DNA of 64,000 bases from Oscillospiraceae bacterium (lineage in GTDB: Bacteria; Bacillota; Clostridia; Oscillospirales; Ruminococcaceae), in the NCBI GenBank assembly GCA_017435565.1, contig JAFSEU010000023.1:60559-124558 (forward strand), in the 5' to 3' direction. Numbering within the stretch: the stretch's first letter is position 1; each line of letters opens with the position of its first letter. The notes beneath the pieces are model-generated. The model did not search any database. It was not told the DNA's origin and was given only the letters and a program-made list of their open reading frames with translations. A program made the position numbers and the translations under genes. Shown here in pieces: positions 35,996 to 43,198 of this stretch.

Positions 35996-37264
35996 ATGGA
36001 TTCCACTACGGCGGCGATATTGATATTGGTAATGCTTGCGTTTTCAGGTCTCTTTTCTGCGACTGAAACTGCTTTTTCGAGCGCAAACAAAATCAGACTC
36101 AAAAATCTTGCTTCGCAGGGTAACAAAAGAGCCAAAAAAGCTTTGGAGCTTGCCAATTCATTCGATAAGGTAATTACCGCCATTCTGATTGGAAACAATG
36201 TTGTGAACATTGCCTCGTCCTCGATAGGCACGGTTTTGTTTACAAAGCTTTTTCCTGAAAACGGTGTTCTGATATCAACTGCCGTAATGACGGTTCTGGT
36301 TCTCATCTTCGGTGAAATTCTTCCCAAGAGCATTGCAAAACAGAATGCTGAAAGGTTCAGCCTGTTTATGGCAGCTCCGCTGGGAGTTTTGCTGACGGTT
36401 CTTTCGCCTCTTGTTTTTGTGTTTTCAAAGCTGGCTTCATTTGTCGGAAATCTTTTTAAAAACGGAAGCGATGAGCCGAGTGTTACAGAGGATGAGCTAA
36501 AGCATATTATCGAAGAGATTGAGGAAGAAGGCGTGCTTGAGAGCCAGGAGAGTGACCTTGTCCGTAGTGCGCTTGAGTTTGACGAAATCAAGCTTGACAA
36601 AATTCTTATTCCGAGAGTACACGTCGTTGCAATCGATAAAAATACACCTGTTGATGAAATCCGTGAGGTTTTTCTTTCGGAAATGTATTCGAGAATCCCT
36701 GTTTATGACAAGACAATTGACAATATAATCGGTATTATTACCGAGAAGGATTTCTTCCGTATGCTGATTGAGAAGAAGGATGATATTTCGGCAATTGTAC
36801 AGGATGTAATCTATTTTTCCGAATTCAAGCCGATAAACGAGGCAATGCGTGAAATGCAGAAGGCAAAAACGCACCTTGCGGTCGTTGTTGACCAGCACGG
36901 CGGAACAAAGGGCATTGTTACTCTTGAAGATATCATTGAAGAGCTTGTGGGCGAAATTTACGATGAAAACGACGAAATTGAAGAGCCTATGAAGAAAATT
37001 GATGATAACACATATGAAATTGATGCCGAGCTTGCAATTGAAGATATGCTTGAAAGGCTTGATATTGCTGAAAACAGTGTTGAATGTGCTTCGACTACCG
37101 TCGGAGGCTGGGTGACCGATTTGTTCGGATATATTCCGAAAAAGGATGAAACTGTTTCAAGCGGTGCTTTCAGTTTTATCGTGTGTGATTCGAGTGAGCA
37201 TAAAATCAATAAAATCAGGCTTACAATTGATATCTCAAGCGAGCAGGATTCTCAGGACGAGTGA
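35996..37264 (+). CDS. CNNM/CorC-family membrane protein (DUF21-CBS-transporter domain)
   Basis: 422 residues. DUF21 transmembrane domain (about 1-150, with SGLFSATETAFSSANKIRLK), tandem CBS domains (about 205-330, including MYSRIPVYDKTIDNIIGI) and C-terminal CorC/HlyC domain (about 345-415, with AELAIEDMLERLDI and TVGGWVTDLFGYIP). Family members move or sense Mg2+ or Na+. Earlier names such as hemolysin are misleading. It has its own promoter and is followed after 24 bp by the nfeD-like gene. Confidence 0.93.
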   Translation: MDSTTAAILILVMLAFSGLFSATETAFSSANKIRLKNLASQGNKRAKKALELANSFDKVITAILIGNNVVNIASSSIGTVLFTKLFPENGVLISTAVMTVLVLIFGEILPKSIAKQNAERFSLFMAAPLGVLLTVLSPLVFVFSKLASFVGNLFKNGSDEPSVTEDELKHIIEEIEEEGVLESQESDLVRSALEFDEIKLDKILIPRVHVVAIDKNTPVDEIREVFLSEMYSRIPVYDKTIDNIIGIITEKDFFRMLIEKKDDISAIVQDVIYFSEFKPINEAMREMQKAKTHLAVVVDQHGGTKGIVTLEDIIEELVGEIYDENDEIEEPMKKIDDNTYEIDAELAIEDMLERLDIAENSVECASTTVGGWVTDLFGYIPKKDETVSSGAFSFIVCDSSEHKINKIRLTIDISSEQDSQDE

Positions 37265-37288
37265 TATTGATGAAAAAGGAGATGCGAT

Positions 37289-37843
37289 ATGCTGCAAGTA
37301 TTTTCCGTTTGCTTTTGGGTCGGTGTGGCCGTAACGGTTGTCAATGCCGTTATCGGACTTGTTTTCGGCATATTTGATTTTGGTCTTGATATTGATATTG
37401 ACCTTGATATCGGCGATTTTGATTTAGGCGCGTTCTTGCCGCTTTCGCCCACAATGTTTTTTCTGTTTCTGATAGTTTTCGGCGGCAGCGGAATGATACT
37501 TTCAAAGCCTATGTCCGATATGCTCTGGCTTGCATTTGTTATTGCGATAGTAATTGGTTTCGGTGTGATAACTTTGCTGAATGTATTTGTTATAAAGCCG
37601 CTGAAGAAAATATCCTCAAAAGAAACTGCTGCACTCAGCGATTTTGTGGGAATGACTGGTAAGGTTACCGAAAAAATTTATGAAAACGGCTTTGGTAAAA
37701 TTACAATCATCTGTGACGGAAATACTGTAACAGGGCCTGCAAAGTCGTCAACAGGTCAGGAGATTTCTAAAGGAACAGAAATATTCATTGAAAAGATTGA
37801 TTCAAAGGTTTATATTGTAGATTTGCTGGAACGCAAAAGCTAA
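37289..37843 (+). CDS. NfeD-like membrane protein
   Basis: 184 residues. An N-terminal hydrophobic region contains an unusual Asp/Ile alternation (about 33-47, LDIDIDLDIGDFDLG), two or three membrane helices follow, and then an OB-fold NfeDC domain (about 115-184, DFVGMTGKVTEKI). NfeD proteins act with the flotillin or SPFH partner encoded next door in membrane-domain organisation. Confidence 0.87.
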   Translation: MLQVFSVCFWVGVAVTVVNAVIGLVFGIFDFGLDIDIDLDIGDFDLGAFLPLSPTMFFLFLIVFGGSGMILSKPMSDMLWLAFVIAIVIGFGVITLLNVFVIKPLKKISSKETAALSDFVGMTGKVTEKIYENGFGKITIICDGNTVTGPAKSSTGQEISKGTEIFIEKIDSKVYIVDLLERKS

Positions 37844-37904
37844 CAGGTTATATTTATTTTTAAATATATAAATATATAAATTAAAAGGGGAAAGGGTTTT
37901 TATT

Positions 37905-39467
37905 ATGAACAGATTGAATGTTATGGCAAGTCTTTTTGATGACTCAACAATGACAATAATTGTTATTGTTCTTGCTGCAATTGCGCTTGTTATCTTAGGC
38001 TTTCTCACAATGTGGAAGCGAGTTTCGCAGGATAAGGCAATGGTCATCACAGGTCTCAAGAAAAGAGTAATCTCCGGCGGCGGTGGATTTGTTGTTCCGC
38101 TGCTTGAACGTGCAGATTACATATCGCTTGAAAACATCAAGGTTGAAGTGGGCGTTCAGGAAGCGCTTTCGATGCTTGGCGTTGGCATTTCGGCAAGCGG
38201 TGTTGCTGTTATCAAGGTTAAGAACGATATGGAATCGATTCTCGCCGCAGTTGAGCAGTTCAACACGGGCAATCAGCAGAAGACTATCTTGAGCATTAAG
38301 GATACAGCTTCCGACGTTCTTGAAGGTAAATTGCGCGAAATTGTTTCAAAGCTTACTGTTGAAGAAATATACAAGGACAGGGAAAAATTTGCTTCAAAGG
38401 TTCAGGAAGTTGCTGCGATAGATCTGGCTGAAATGGGTCTTGAAATGAAGGTTTTCACCATTCGTGATATCAGTGATAAGAACGGCTATCTTGAAGCTCT
38501 CGGTGCAGAAAAGATTGCACAGGTTAAAAAGGAAGCAAACATCGCAAAGGCTGAAGCCCAGATGGAATCCGATATCAAAACTGCGGAAGCTATCAGACTT
38601 GGTGAGGCTGCAAAGATTCTTTCGCTTACCCAGATTGAAGAAAGCAACAAGGATAAGGAACTGAAGGTTCAGGAATACAAGAAGCAGAGCGAATCTGCAA
38701 AGGCTAACGCCGACCTTGCATATCAGATTCAGTCAAACATCACCCAGAAGGAAGTTATTGAAACTGATATGCAGGCAAAAATCCTTGAAGCACAGCGCAA
38801 CAAGGAACTTGTTGAAGAACAGATGCGCATTGAGATTTTGAAAAAGCAGCGTGAAATTGAGCTTGCCGAAAACGAAACTTTAAAGCGTGAAAAAGAGCTT
38901 GATGCAAAAATCATCAAGCAGGCTGAGGCTGATAAATATCAGAAGGAAAAGGAATCCGAGGCTATTAAATATCGCGAGATTGCACAGGCTGAAGCTGCCT
39001 CTACAGCTATTGAGCTTGAAGCAAAGGCAAAGGCTGAGGCTGTAAGAATTCAGGGTCTTGCCGAGGCAGAGGTTATCAAGGCAAAGGGTGCTGCAGAAAT
39101 CGAAATCGTTAAGGCAAAGGGTGCCGCTGAGGCTGATGTTATGAAGGAAAAGGCACAGGCGTTCAAGCTTTATAACGATGCAGCTATGGCTCAGATGATT
39201 GTTGACAAATTGCCCGAAATTGCAAGAGCAGTATCTGCACCGCTTGCTCAGACCGAAAAAATTGTTATTATCGATAATTGTGCCCAGGGCGAGGGCAACA
39301 AGGGCGCCGCAAAGGTTACAGGTTATGTTACCGATATTATTGGTCAGCTGCCCGAAACGATTGAAGCACTTACAGGATATAACGTTGCAGATATGTTCTT
39401 GAACAAATCCAAGCAGGCACAAAGCAATGATGAACCTGAGCATGTTGAGGCTGAGGTTATTTCATAA
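37905..39467 (+). CDS. Flotillin (FloT/YqiK-type SPFH protein)
   Basis: 520 residues. One N-terminal membrane helix (about 17-38), SPFH domain (about 45-210), then a long Ala/Glu/Lys-rich coiled coil (about 215-430) with repeated AEAEVIKAKGAAE-type units, and a C-terminal domain. Flotillins form membrane scaffolds. The neighbouring nfeD gene is the standard partner. A GGGGAAAGGG ribosome-binding site precedes the ATG. Confidence 0.95.
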   Translation: MNRLNVMASLFDDSTMTIIVIVLAAIALVILGFLTMWKRVSQDKAMVITGLKKRVISGGGGFVVPLLERADYISLENIKVEVGVQEALSMLGVGISASGVAVIKVKNDMESILAAVEQFNTGNQQKTILSIKDTASDVLEGKLREIVSKLTVEEIYKDREKFASKVQEVAAIDLAEMGLEMKVFTIRDISDKNGYLEALGAEKIAQVKKEANIAKAEAQMESDIKTAEAIRLGEAAKILSLTQIEESNKDKELKVQEYKKQSESAKANADLAYQIQSNITQKEVIETDMQAKILEAQRNKELVEEQMRIEILKKQREIELAENETLKREKELDAKIIKQAEADKYQKEKESEAIKYREIAQAEAASTAIELEAKAKAEAVRIQGLAEAEVIKAKGAAEIEIVKAKGAAEADVMKEKAQAFKLYNDAAMAQMIVDKLPEIARAVSAPLAQTEKIVIIDNCAQGEGNKGAAKVTGYVTDIIGQLPETIEALTGYNVADMFLNKSKQAQSNDEPEHVEAEVIS

Positions 39468-39483
39468 ATCGGATGGTGATTCT

Positions 39484-40104
39484 GTGAGCAATCTTTCTCA
39501 TATCTTTCAAACAACTCTTGACAATATAGGATTAGGTGGAAGGAATGAGCTTCGTCCCGTATTCTATAATTCTCCAGTTTCGATACGTTTTGAAATCGGA
39601 GTGAGCGAGGGCGTGGATACAGGCAGCGATGAGTATTTGCACCAGGCTCTTTTCAGAGCAAGGTCCATATATGAAAATCTGCCCGACAAGCCCGATATTC
39701 TGCGCATTGATGTATATGCTGATAATATAGAGGATATGGAATGCGGATTTGATAAGCTAAAGCTTGGACTGCCGACTGAGAAGGTTGACTGTGAATATAC
39801 TGATGCGGATGGCGATATCATCCAGCGCTCATCGTATTATTGGGATTTAAAGCTTTTTGATTTTGATTATGAAAGATTGCTTTACGAAGTAATAAAATCA
39901 GATTTCGGCGGAATTTCATTTTTGGATTCTGTGTATTTTATCGACACAGATAACGCTGTATTGTTCTGTCTTTATGACGACAGGGGAGCCGATGTTTCGG
40001 CCGCAACGGCAGAAACTATTCTGCCGTTATATGAAAGATTCAATGATTATATTCTTGATTATGATAGGGCTCAGATCGACCGTATCTTTCAAAGGAAAAT
40101 ATAG
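39484..40104 (+). CDS. DUF3885 domain protein
   Basis: 206 residues from a GTG at 39484, preceded by GGATGGTGAT and 16 bp after the flotillin stop; a longer frame would overlap flotillin. The C-terminal LYDDRGADVS... LYERFNDYILDYDRAQIDRIF strongly resembles DUF3885 proteins, as does SIRFEIGVSE near the N-terminus. Function unknown; such proteins often occur near toxin/immunity genes, but none is seen here. Confidence 0.82.
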   Translation: MSNLSHIFQTTLDNIGLGGRNELRPVFYNSPVSIRFEIGVSEGVDTGSDEYLHQALFRARSIYENLPDKPDILRIDVYADNIEDMECGFDKLKLGLPTEKVDCEYTDADGDIIQRSSYYWDLKLFDFDYERLLYEVIKSDFGGISFLDSVYFIDTDNAVLFCLYDDRGADVSAATAETILPLYERFNDYILDYDRAQIDRIFQRKI

Positions 40105-40119
40105 GCAGGCTATAATAAT

Positions 40120-40163
40120 AATCACTTTTGGTATCGCAAATAAAGATATCAAAAGTGATTTTT
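40120..40163 (+). terminator. Terminator of the CNNM-NfeD-flotillin-DUF3885 operon
   Basis: AATCACTTTTG and GTATC pair with GATATC and CAAAAGTGATT, followed by TTTTTAATT. Confidence 0.88.
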
Positions 40164-40184
40164 AATTGGAAAGGTTAATGCTTT

Positions 40185-40625
40185 ATGGAAATAAGAAAAA
40201 TGCAGATTGACGACTACAATGATGTTTATGCTTTGTGGCTTTCTTGCAAGGGGATGGGGATGAATAATCTCGACGATTCAGAAGATGGGATTGACAGGTT
40301 TTTGAGGCGTAATCCCGATACCTGTTTTGTTGCTGTTGAAGCTTCAAAAATTGTGGGAGTTATAATTGCAGGAAGCGATGGCCGCAGGGGATATATCTAT
40401 CACACGGCGGTAAGTGAACAATACAGAAAGCAGGGAATTGCCACAAGGCTTGTAAACAGTGCGATGGACGCTTTGAAAGCTATTGGAATAAACAAGGTTG
40501 CTTTAGTTGTTTTTGACGCAAACGAAGACGGAAATGCATTCTGGGAATCTTTAGGGTTTGAAGTTCGTAATGATTTAGTGTACCGCAACAAGCCTATTGC
40601 AGAAATGATAAGAATTGATACATAA
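40185..40625 (+). CDS. GNAT family N-acetyltransferase
   Basis: 146 residues. The acetyl-CoA-binding motif is IYHTAVSEQYRKQGIATRLVNSAMDAL and the C-terminus has GNAFWESLGFEVRNDLVYRNK. Begins MEIRKMQIDDYNDVYALW, like the small regulatory acetyltransferases near RimI. Substrate unknown. An inverted repeat immediately downstream serves as terminator mainly for the opposite strand. Confidence 0.9.
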   Translation: MEIRKMQIDDYNDVYALWLSCKGMGMNNLDDSEDGIDRFLRRNPDTCFVAVEASKIVGVIIAGSDGRRGYIYHTAVSEQYRKQGIATRLVNSAMDALKAIGINKVALVVFDANEDGNAFWESLGFEVRNDLVYRNKPIAEMIRIDT

Positions 40626-40631
40626 AACAAA

Positions 40632-40663
40632 AAAGCGATTACTAAATTTACAGTAATCGCTTT
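40632..40663 (-). terminator. Terminator of the minus-strand tandem-unit transcript
   Basis: AAAGCGATTACT pairs with AGTAATCGCTTT over an 8-nt loop. On the minus strand it is followed by TTTTTTGTTTT, a strong terminator. On the plus strand only TTTGGTTATTT follows, so the main user is the minus-strand transcript. Confidence 0.88.
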
Positions 40664-40681
40664 GGTTATTTAATCAAGTTT

Positions 40682-40790
40682 TAAACGACTTTCATCGTTT
40701 AGCAAAATTGTAGTTTGGACTCACCCCTTAAAGTTATTCTGAAATATACCTGATGAAGAATGCTTTCATATAGCATCCGCCCTTTCGTAA
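40682..40790 (-). repeat. Tandem unit 1 of the RNA-like array
   Basis: On the minus strand the order is CGAAAGG, GATGCTATATGA, AGAATAACTTTAAGGGGTGAGTCC-like block (GGACTCACCCC at 40717-40727 on plus), 20 variable nt (40697-40716), then hairpin TAAACGA-TGAAAG-TCGTTTA (40682-40701). A mini-frame of 11 codons (40734-40769) starts at the ATG in the first block. Confidence 0.75.
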
Positions 40791-40821
40791 ATATAATAAT
40801 TTTAAGAAGATCTGAATAGTT

Positions 40822-40931
40822 CAAACGACTTTCATCATTTGGCTGACGTGTCCGTTGGACTCACCCCTTTTAAGTTATTCTTAAAAACAGAGTATGTGAT
40901 ATGTCCTCATATAGCATCATGCCTTTCGTAA
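40822..40931 (-). repeat. Tandem unit 2 of the RNA-like array
   Basis: Same order as unit 1, 140 bp away. GGACTCACCCC is at 40857-40867, the variable 20 nt at 40837-40856, and the hairpin CAAATGA-TGAAAG-TCGTTTG (minus) at 40822-40841. A 9-codon mini-frame lies at 40881-40910. Confidence 0.75.
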
Positions 40932-40960
40932 TGTTTAAAAATAAATCAGATTGAATTTTG

Positions 40961-41067
40961 AATGACTTTCATCATTTCACTTAAGTTCTTTTCGGACTCA
41001 CCCCTTAGAATGATTTCTTAAATATTCCTGTTGTGATAAATTTTCATAATAGCATCAACGCCTTTAT
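40961..41067 (-). repeat. Tandem unit 3 of the RNA-like array
   Basis: Third unit, 137 bp from unit 2. GGACTCACCCC is at 40994-41004, the variable 20 nt at 40974-40993, and the hairpin AATGA-TGAAAG-TCATT (minus) at 40961-40976. A 9-codon mini-frame lies at 41018-41047. A partial fourth copy of only the first block (GAAAGAGTGATGCTTATGA) lies at 41104-41122 with an 8-codon frame at 41082-41108. Confidence 0.72.
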
Positions 41068-41338
41068 ATAAATTTTAAATTCTAAAAGATGTCACATCCG
41101 GCAATCATAAGCATCACTCTTTCGGAAGATTTAACCTTTAAGTCCGTTAAAGACTTATATAAAACAAAAATAGCTTTATATTTAAAGACTCAATGGTCAT
41201 TGAACGAGGTTAAACGACCCCGCAACGTTCAAAGATTCTCTAAAGCTAAAGCTTACGTTGTAAAACTCTTGAATTGTACTCCGGCTCTATTTAGCCATAA
41301 GCGGCGAACTGAAGGAATATTTTAAAAAATATCCTTAT

Positions 41339-41404
41339 CTATCTGGCGGCAGCACCAAGCGAGTAGCCAACGCAAGCTTTAAGCTGAAATGTTATTGTGT
41401 CCAT
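41339..41404 (-). CDS. Possible 21-residue peptide, first frame of the tandem-unit transcript
   Basis: The ATG at 41404 follows AGGAGG with 8-nt spacing and encodes MDTITFQLKACVGYSLGAAA plus Arg. The AGGAGGCGAGTCC preceding it is related to the AAGGGGTGAGTCC block of units 1-3, where the equivalent start codon is ACG, AAA or absent. A 25-nt AT-rich inverted repeat (41312-41336) follows the stop. It is too short to call by composition; the ribosome-binding site and promoter are the only support. Confidence 0.4.
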   Translation of the reverse strand: MDTITFQLKACVGYSLGAAAR

Positions 41405-41496
41405 TGGACTCGCCTCCTGTCATTAAAAATTTGTTAGTAGAGAGGTGGGAAGAACCGATTGCTTTATTTTTTACCGTTTTCCCTTTCCTTGACTAT

Positions 41497-41525
41497 ACTA
41501 TAACACACCTTTTGGCATTTGTCAA
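41497..41525 (-). promoter_or_regulatory. Promoter of the tandem-unit transcript
   Basis: On the minus strand TTGACA (41520-41525), 17 bp, TATAGT (41497-41502). The first start codon is about 90 nt downstream of the start site. The leader has a CCCACCTCT anti-Shine-Dalgarno-like stretch (41441-41449). Confidence 0.87.
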
Positions 41526-41583
41526 TAGTTTTTTTGAAAAAAGTGCAAAAAATTTTATTTAATATGTTGTTTATAATAATCTG

Positions 41584-41612
41584 TTGACATAAAGAAAAAT
41601 ATATGATAGAAT
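41584..41612 (+). promoter_or_regulatory. Promoter of the DUF1292 gene
   Basis: TTGACA (41584-41589), 17 bp, TAGAAT (41607-41612). The leader contains a perfect 8-bp hairpin GCATAAAT-6 nt-ATTTATGC (41674-41695) just before the ribosome-binding site, which could influence translation. Confidence 0.82.
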
Positions 41613-41713
41613 AAAAATGTTGGGGCGCTTAAAAGTGCTTTTATTTTTTTAAGATGAATTTTATGAAAGGGCGGCATAAATCGCTGTATTTATGCTTGTA
41701 TCGGTGAACAAAT

Positions 41714-42130
41714 ATGCTTGGCGACGGAACATTTACACCTGAGCTTTACACTTTGATTGATGAGGAAGGAAACGAGCGCACATTTGAAGCGCTTGATTCT
41801 CTTGAATATGATAATGTGACCTATTTTGCGATGATTCCCTATTTTGAAGATCCGCAGCAGGGTCTTGAAAGCGACGCAGAGCTTATCATTATGAAGACCG
41901 AGAATATTGACGGCGAGGATTATTTTGCTCCCATTGATGATCAGGGTGAGTTTGATAAGATTTTTGCGATTTTTGCCGAGCGTATTGAGGCAATGTTTGA
42001 TGAGGATGACTGCGATTGCGGTTGCTGCCATCACGATCATGATCACGAATGCGATTGTGACTGTGATTGCGATGATGATTGTGACTGCGGCTGTCACGAT
42101 GGCGGATGTGATTGCGGCTGTTGCGAATAA
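41714..42130 (+). CDS. DUF1292 protein with metallothionein-like Cys/His/Asp-rich tail
   Basis: 138 residues. Residues 1-95 match the small acidic DUF1292 (YrzB-like) family: FTLIDEEG-type start, NVTYFAMIPYFED, and a FDKIFAIFAERIE end. After residue 96 comes a tail of about 42 residues made almost only of Cys, Asp, His and Gly, with 15 Cys and 5 His in CDC, CGC and HDH patterns. That composition suggests metal binding. The ordinary DUF1292 fold has no such tail. GGTGA precedes the ATG. The metal and role are unknown. Confidence 0.85.
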   Translation: MLGDGTFTPELYTLIDEEGNERTFEALDSLEYDNVTYFAMIPYFEDPQQGLESDAELIIMKTENIDGEDYFAPIDDQGEFDKIFAIFAERIEAMFDEDDCDCGCCHHDHDHECDCDCDCDDDCDCGCHDGGCDCGCCE

Positions 42131-42154
42131 AATATACAGCCAAGAAATTTCCTC

Positions 42155-42183
42155 TTGATTTTTCGCTGAGGTTATAGTATAAT
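42155..42183 (+). promoter_or_regulatory. Promoter of the probable 6S RNA
   Basis: TTGATT (42155-42160), 17 bp, TATAAT (42178-42183). The predicted start is near 42190. Confidence 0.82.
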
Positions 42184-42189
42184 CGAAAT

Positions 42190-42390
42190 ATCGAAACAAA
42201 GATACTTTCTGCCTTGTTCGTTATGTAAGGTTTTTATAATCCAACACATATAATAAGGGAATAAGACTCCTTTTGCGGATTGCAGACCTCCCGCTTTGCG
42301 GACGAAGGGAGCGTGAACCAGAAGGGTTTATACCCACCTGCTTCGTGCGGGTTTTATGCGCTTTACAGACGGCAAGGCGGTTAATATAAA
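42190..42390 (+). ncRNA. ssrS: Probable 6S RNA
   Basis: A non-coding stretch of about 195 nt between its own promoter and terminator. The two ends pair: CCTTGTT with GGCAAGG and G-T pairs (42213-42219 with 42371-42377), then TGTAAGG with CTTTACA-type sequence. This gives a long closing stem and a large open central bubble. The 3' side of the bubble has the ACCCACCTGCTTCGTGCGGGT hairpin region, and the apical arm has CTCCC/GGGAG. This rod with a central bubble mimics an open promoter and is characteristic of 6S RNA, which sequesters the housekeeping RNA polymerase. Assigned by structure and partial motif memory, not by a covariance model. Confidence 0.68.
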
Positions 42391-42396
42391 AAAACT

Positions 42397-42430
42397 ATGC
42401 GGCTTTTTCAAAAGTCGCATTTTCTTTTTT
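42397..42430 (+). terminator. Terminator of the probable 6S RNA
   Basis: ATGCGGCTTTT pairs with AAAAGTCGCAT and is followed by TTTCTTTTTT. Confidence 0.88.
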
Positions 42431-42432
42431 GT

Positions 42433-42462
42433 TTGACAATATGTGCCTTGCGGGTGTATAAT
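42433..42462 (+). promoter_or_regulatory. azlCD operon promoter
   Basis: TTGACA (42433-42438), 18 bp, TATAAT (42457-42462). The start site is expected near 42469, which leaves a very short leader before azlC. Confidence 0.85.
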
Positions 42463-42496
42463 TATTTGATGATATTTGATATATTCGGGTGATTAT

Positions 42497-43198
42497 TTGA
42501 AACTGTTTTTAAAAGGATTAAAACATGGCGTGCCCATAGGTCTGGGATATTTCAGCGTATCGTTCGGGTTTGGCATAATGGCTGTATCCTTAGGGCTGGA
42601 TATTCTGCCCACGGTGCTTATTTCTATGACAAATCTTACCTCGGCAGGGCAGGCGGCAGGTGTGAAAATCATTGCCGATAATGGCAGCTTTGCTGAAATG
42701 GCATTGACTGAGCTTGTGATAAATCTGCGTTATGCTTTGATGAGTATTGCACTTTCGCAAAAGCTTGATGAAAGCTTTACTCTGAAAAACCGTCTTGGTG
42801 TTTCGTTTGGCATAACCGACGAGATATTTGCGGTTTCATCTTCGCAAAAGGGGAAAATCAATGCGCTTTATATGTACGGAATGATATTGATATCTTTTAT
42901 CGGCTGGGTAAGCGGAACATTTCTGGGCGCTTTTGCAGGCAATATACTGCCCGAAAAAATTTCGCTGTCGCTTGGAATAACGCTTTACGGAATGTTTATT
43001 GCGATAATTCTTCCCGCCTTGAAAAAGAGCGCAGGAGTCGCTGTGGCAGTTGCAATTTCGTGTGCATTAAGCCTTGTTTTTGAATTTGTTCCCGTGTTCA
43101 ATTTTATTTCGGGAGGCTTTGCAATAATAATCAGCGCAATTGCAGCGGCGGCGTTGGCAGCTTTCGTCTTCCCCGTAAAAGAGGAGGATGAATCATGA
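42497..43198 (+). CDS. azlC: Branched-chain amino-acid exporter large subunit AzlC
   Basis: About 233 residues with 6-7 hydrophobic segments; the LKHGVPIGLGYFSVSFGFGIMA start and TNLTSAGQAAGVKII are AzlC signatures. AzlC and AzlD together export leucine, isoleucine and valine or analogues. The start is uncertain: TTG at 42497 has GGGTGA just upstream but close, while TTG at 42476 would leave almost no leader after the promoter. It overlaps azlD by four bases. Confidence 0.9.
   Translation: MKLFLKGLKHGVPIGLGYFSVSFGFGIMAVSLGLDILPTVLISMTNLTSAGQAAGVKIIADNGSFAEMALTELVINLRYALMSIALSQKLDESFTLKNRLGVSFGITDEIFAVSSSQKGKINALYMYGMILISFIGWVSGTFLGAFAGNILPEKISLSLGITLYGMFIAIILPALKKSAGVAVAVAISCALSLVFEFVPVFNFISGGFAIIISAIAAAALAAFVFPVKEEDES

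Larger units (their letters stand above)
40632..41490 (-). ncRNA. Minus-strand transcription unit with tandem RNA-like units, unknown class
   Basis: No normal-sized coding frame exists here, but the minus strand has a strong promoter (41497-41525) and a strong terminator (40632-40663), about 860 nt apart. Inside are three tandem units (see separate entries) and a first cistron-like 21-codon frame. The units share a TGATGCTAT-type block and an AAGGGGTGAGTCC block, then exactly 20 variable nt, then GATGAAAGTC within a hairpin. Whether it is one long RNA, processed small RNAs or a string of mini-cistrons cannot be decided by eye. I do not recognise a known RNA family. Confidence 0.6.

Noticed and set aside
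35785..36600. 271-codon minus-strand open frame opposite the CNNM gene
   Set aside because: Ser/Phe-rich shadow of a clearly real gene.
35996..37264. Hemolysin
   Set aside because: The DUF21-CBS-CorC layout is that of CNNM-type ion transport proteins, and no haemolytic feature is visible.
40682..41067. CRISPR array
   Set aside because: Units are about 140 bp apart, repeats are not identical, there are only three and no cas gene is present.
41089..41325. 78-codon plus-strand open frame
   Set aside because: It lies antisense within the minus-strand transcript, has no ribosome-binding site and its composition is not protein-like.
42190..42390. SRP RNA or tmRNA
   Set aside because: No GGAA-tetraloop SRP motif and no tRNA-like ends; the closing stem with open bubble fits 6S better.
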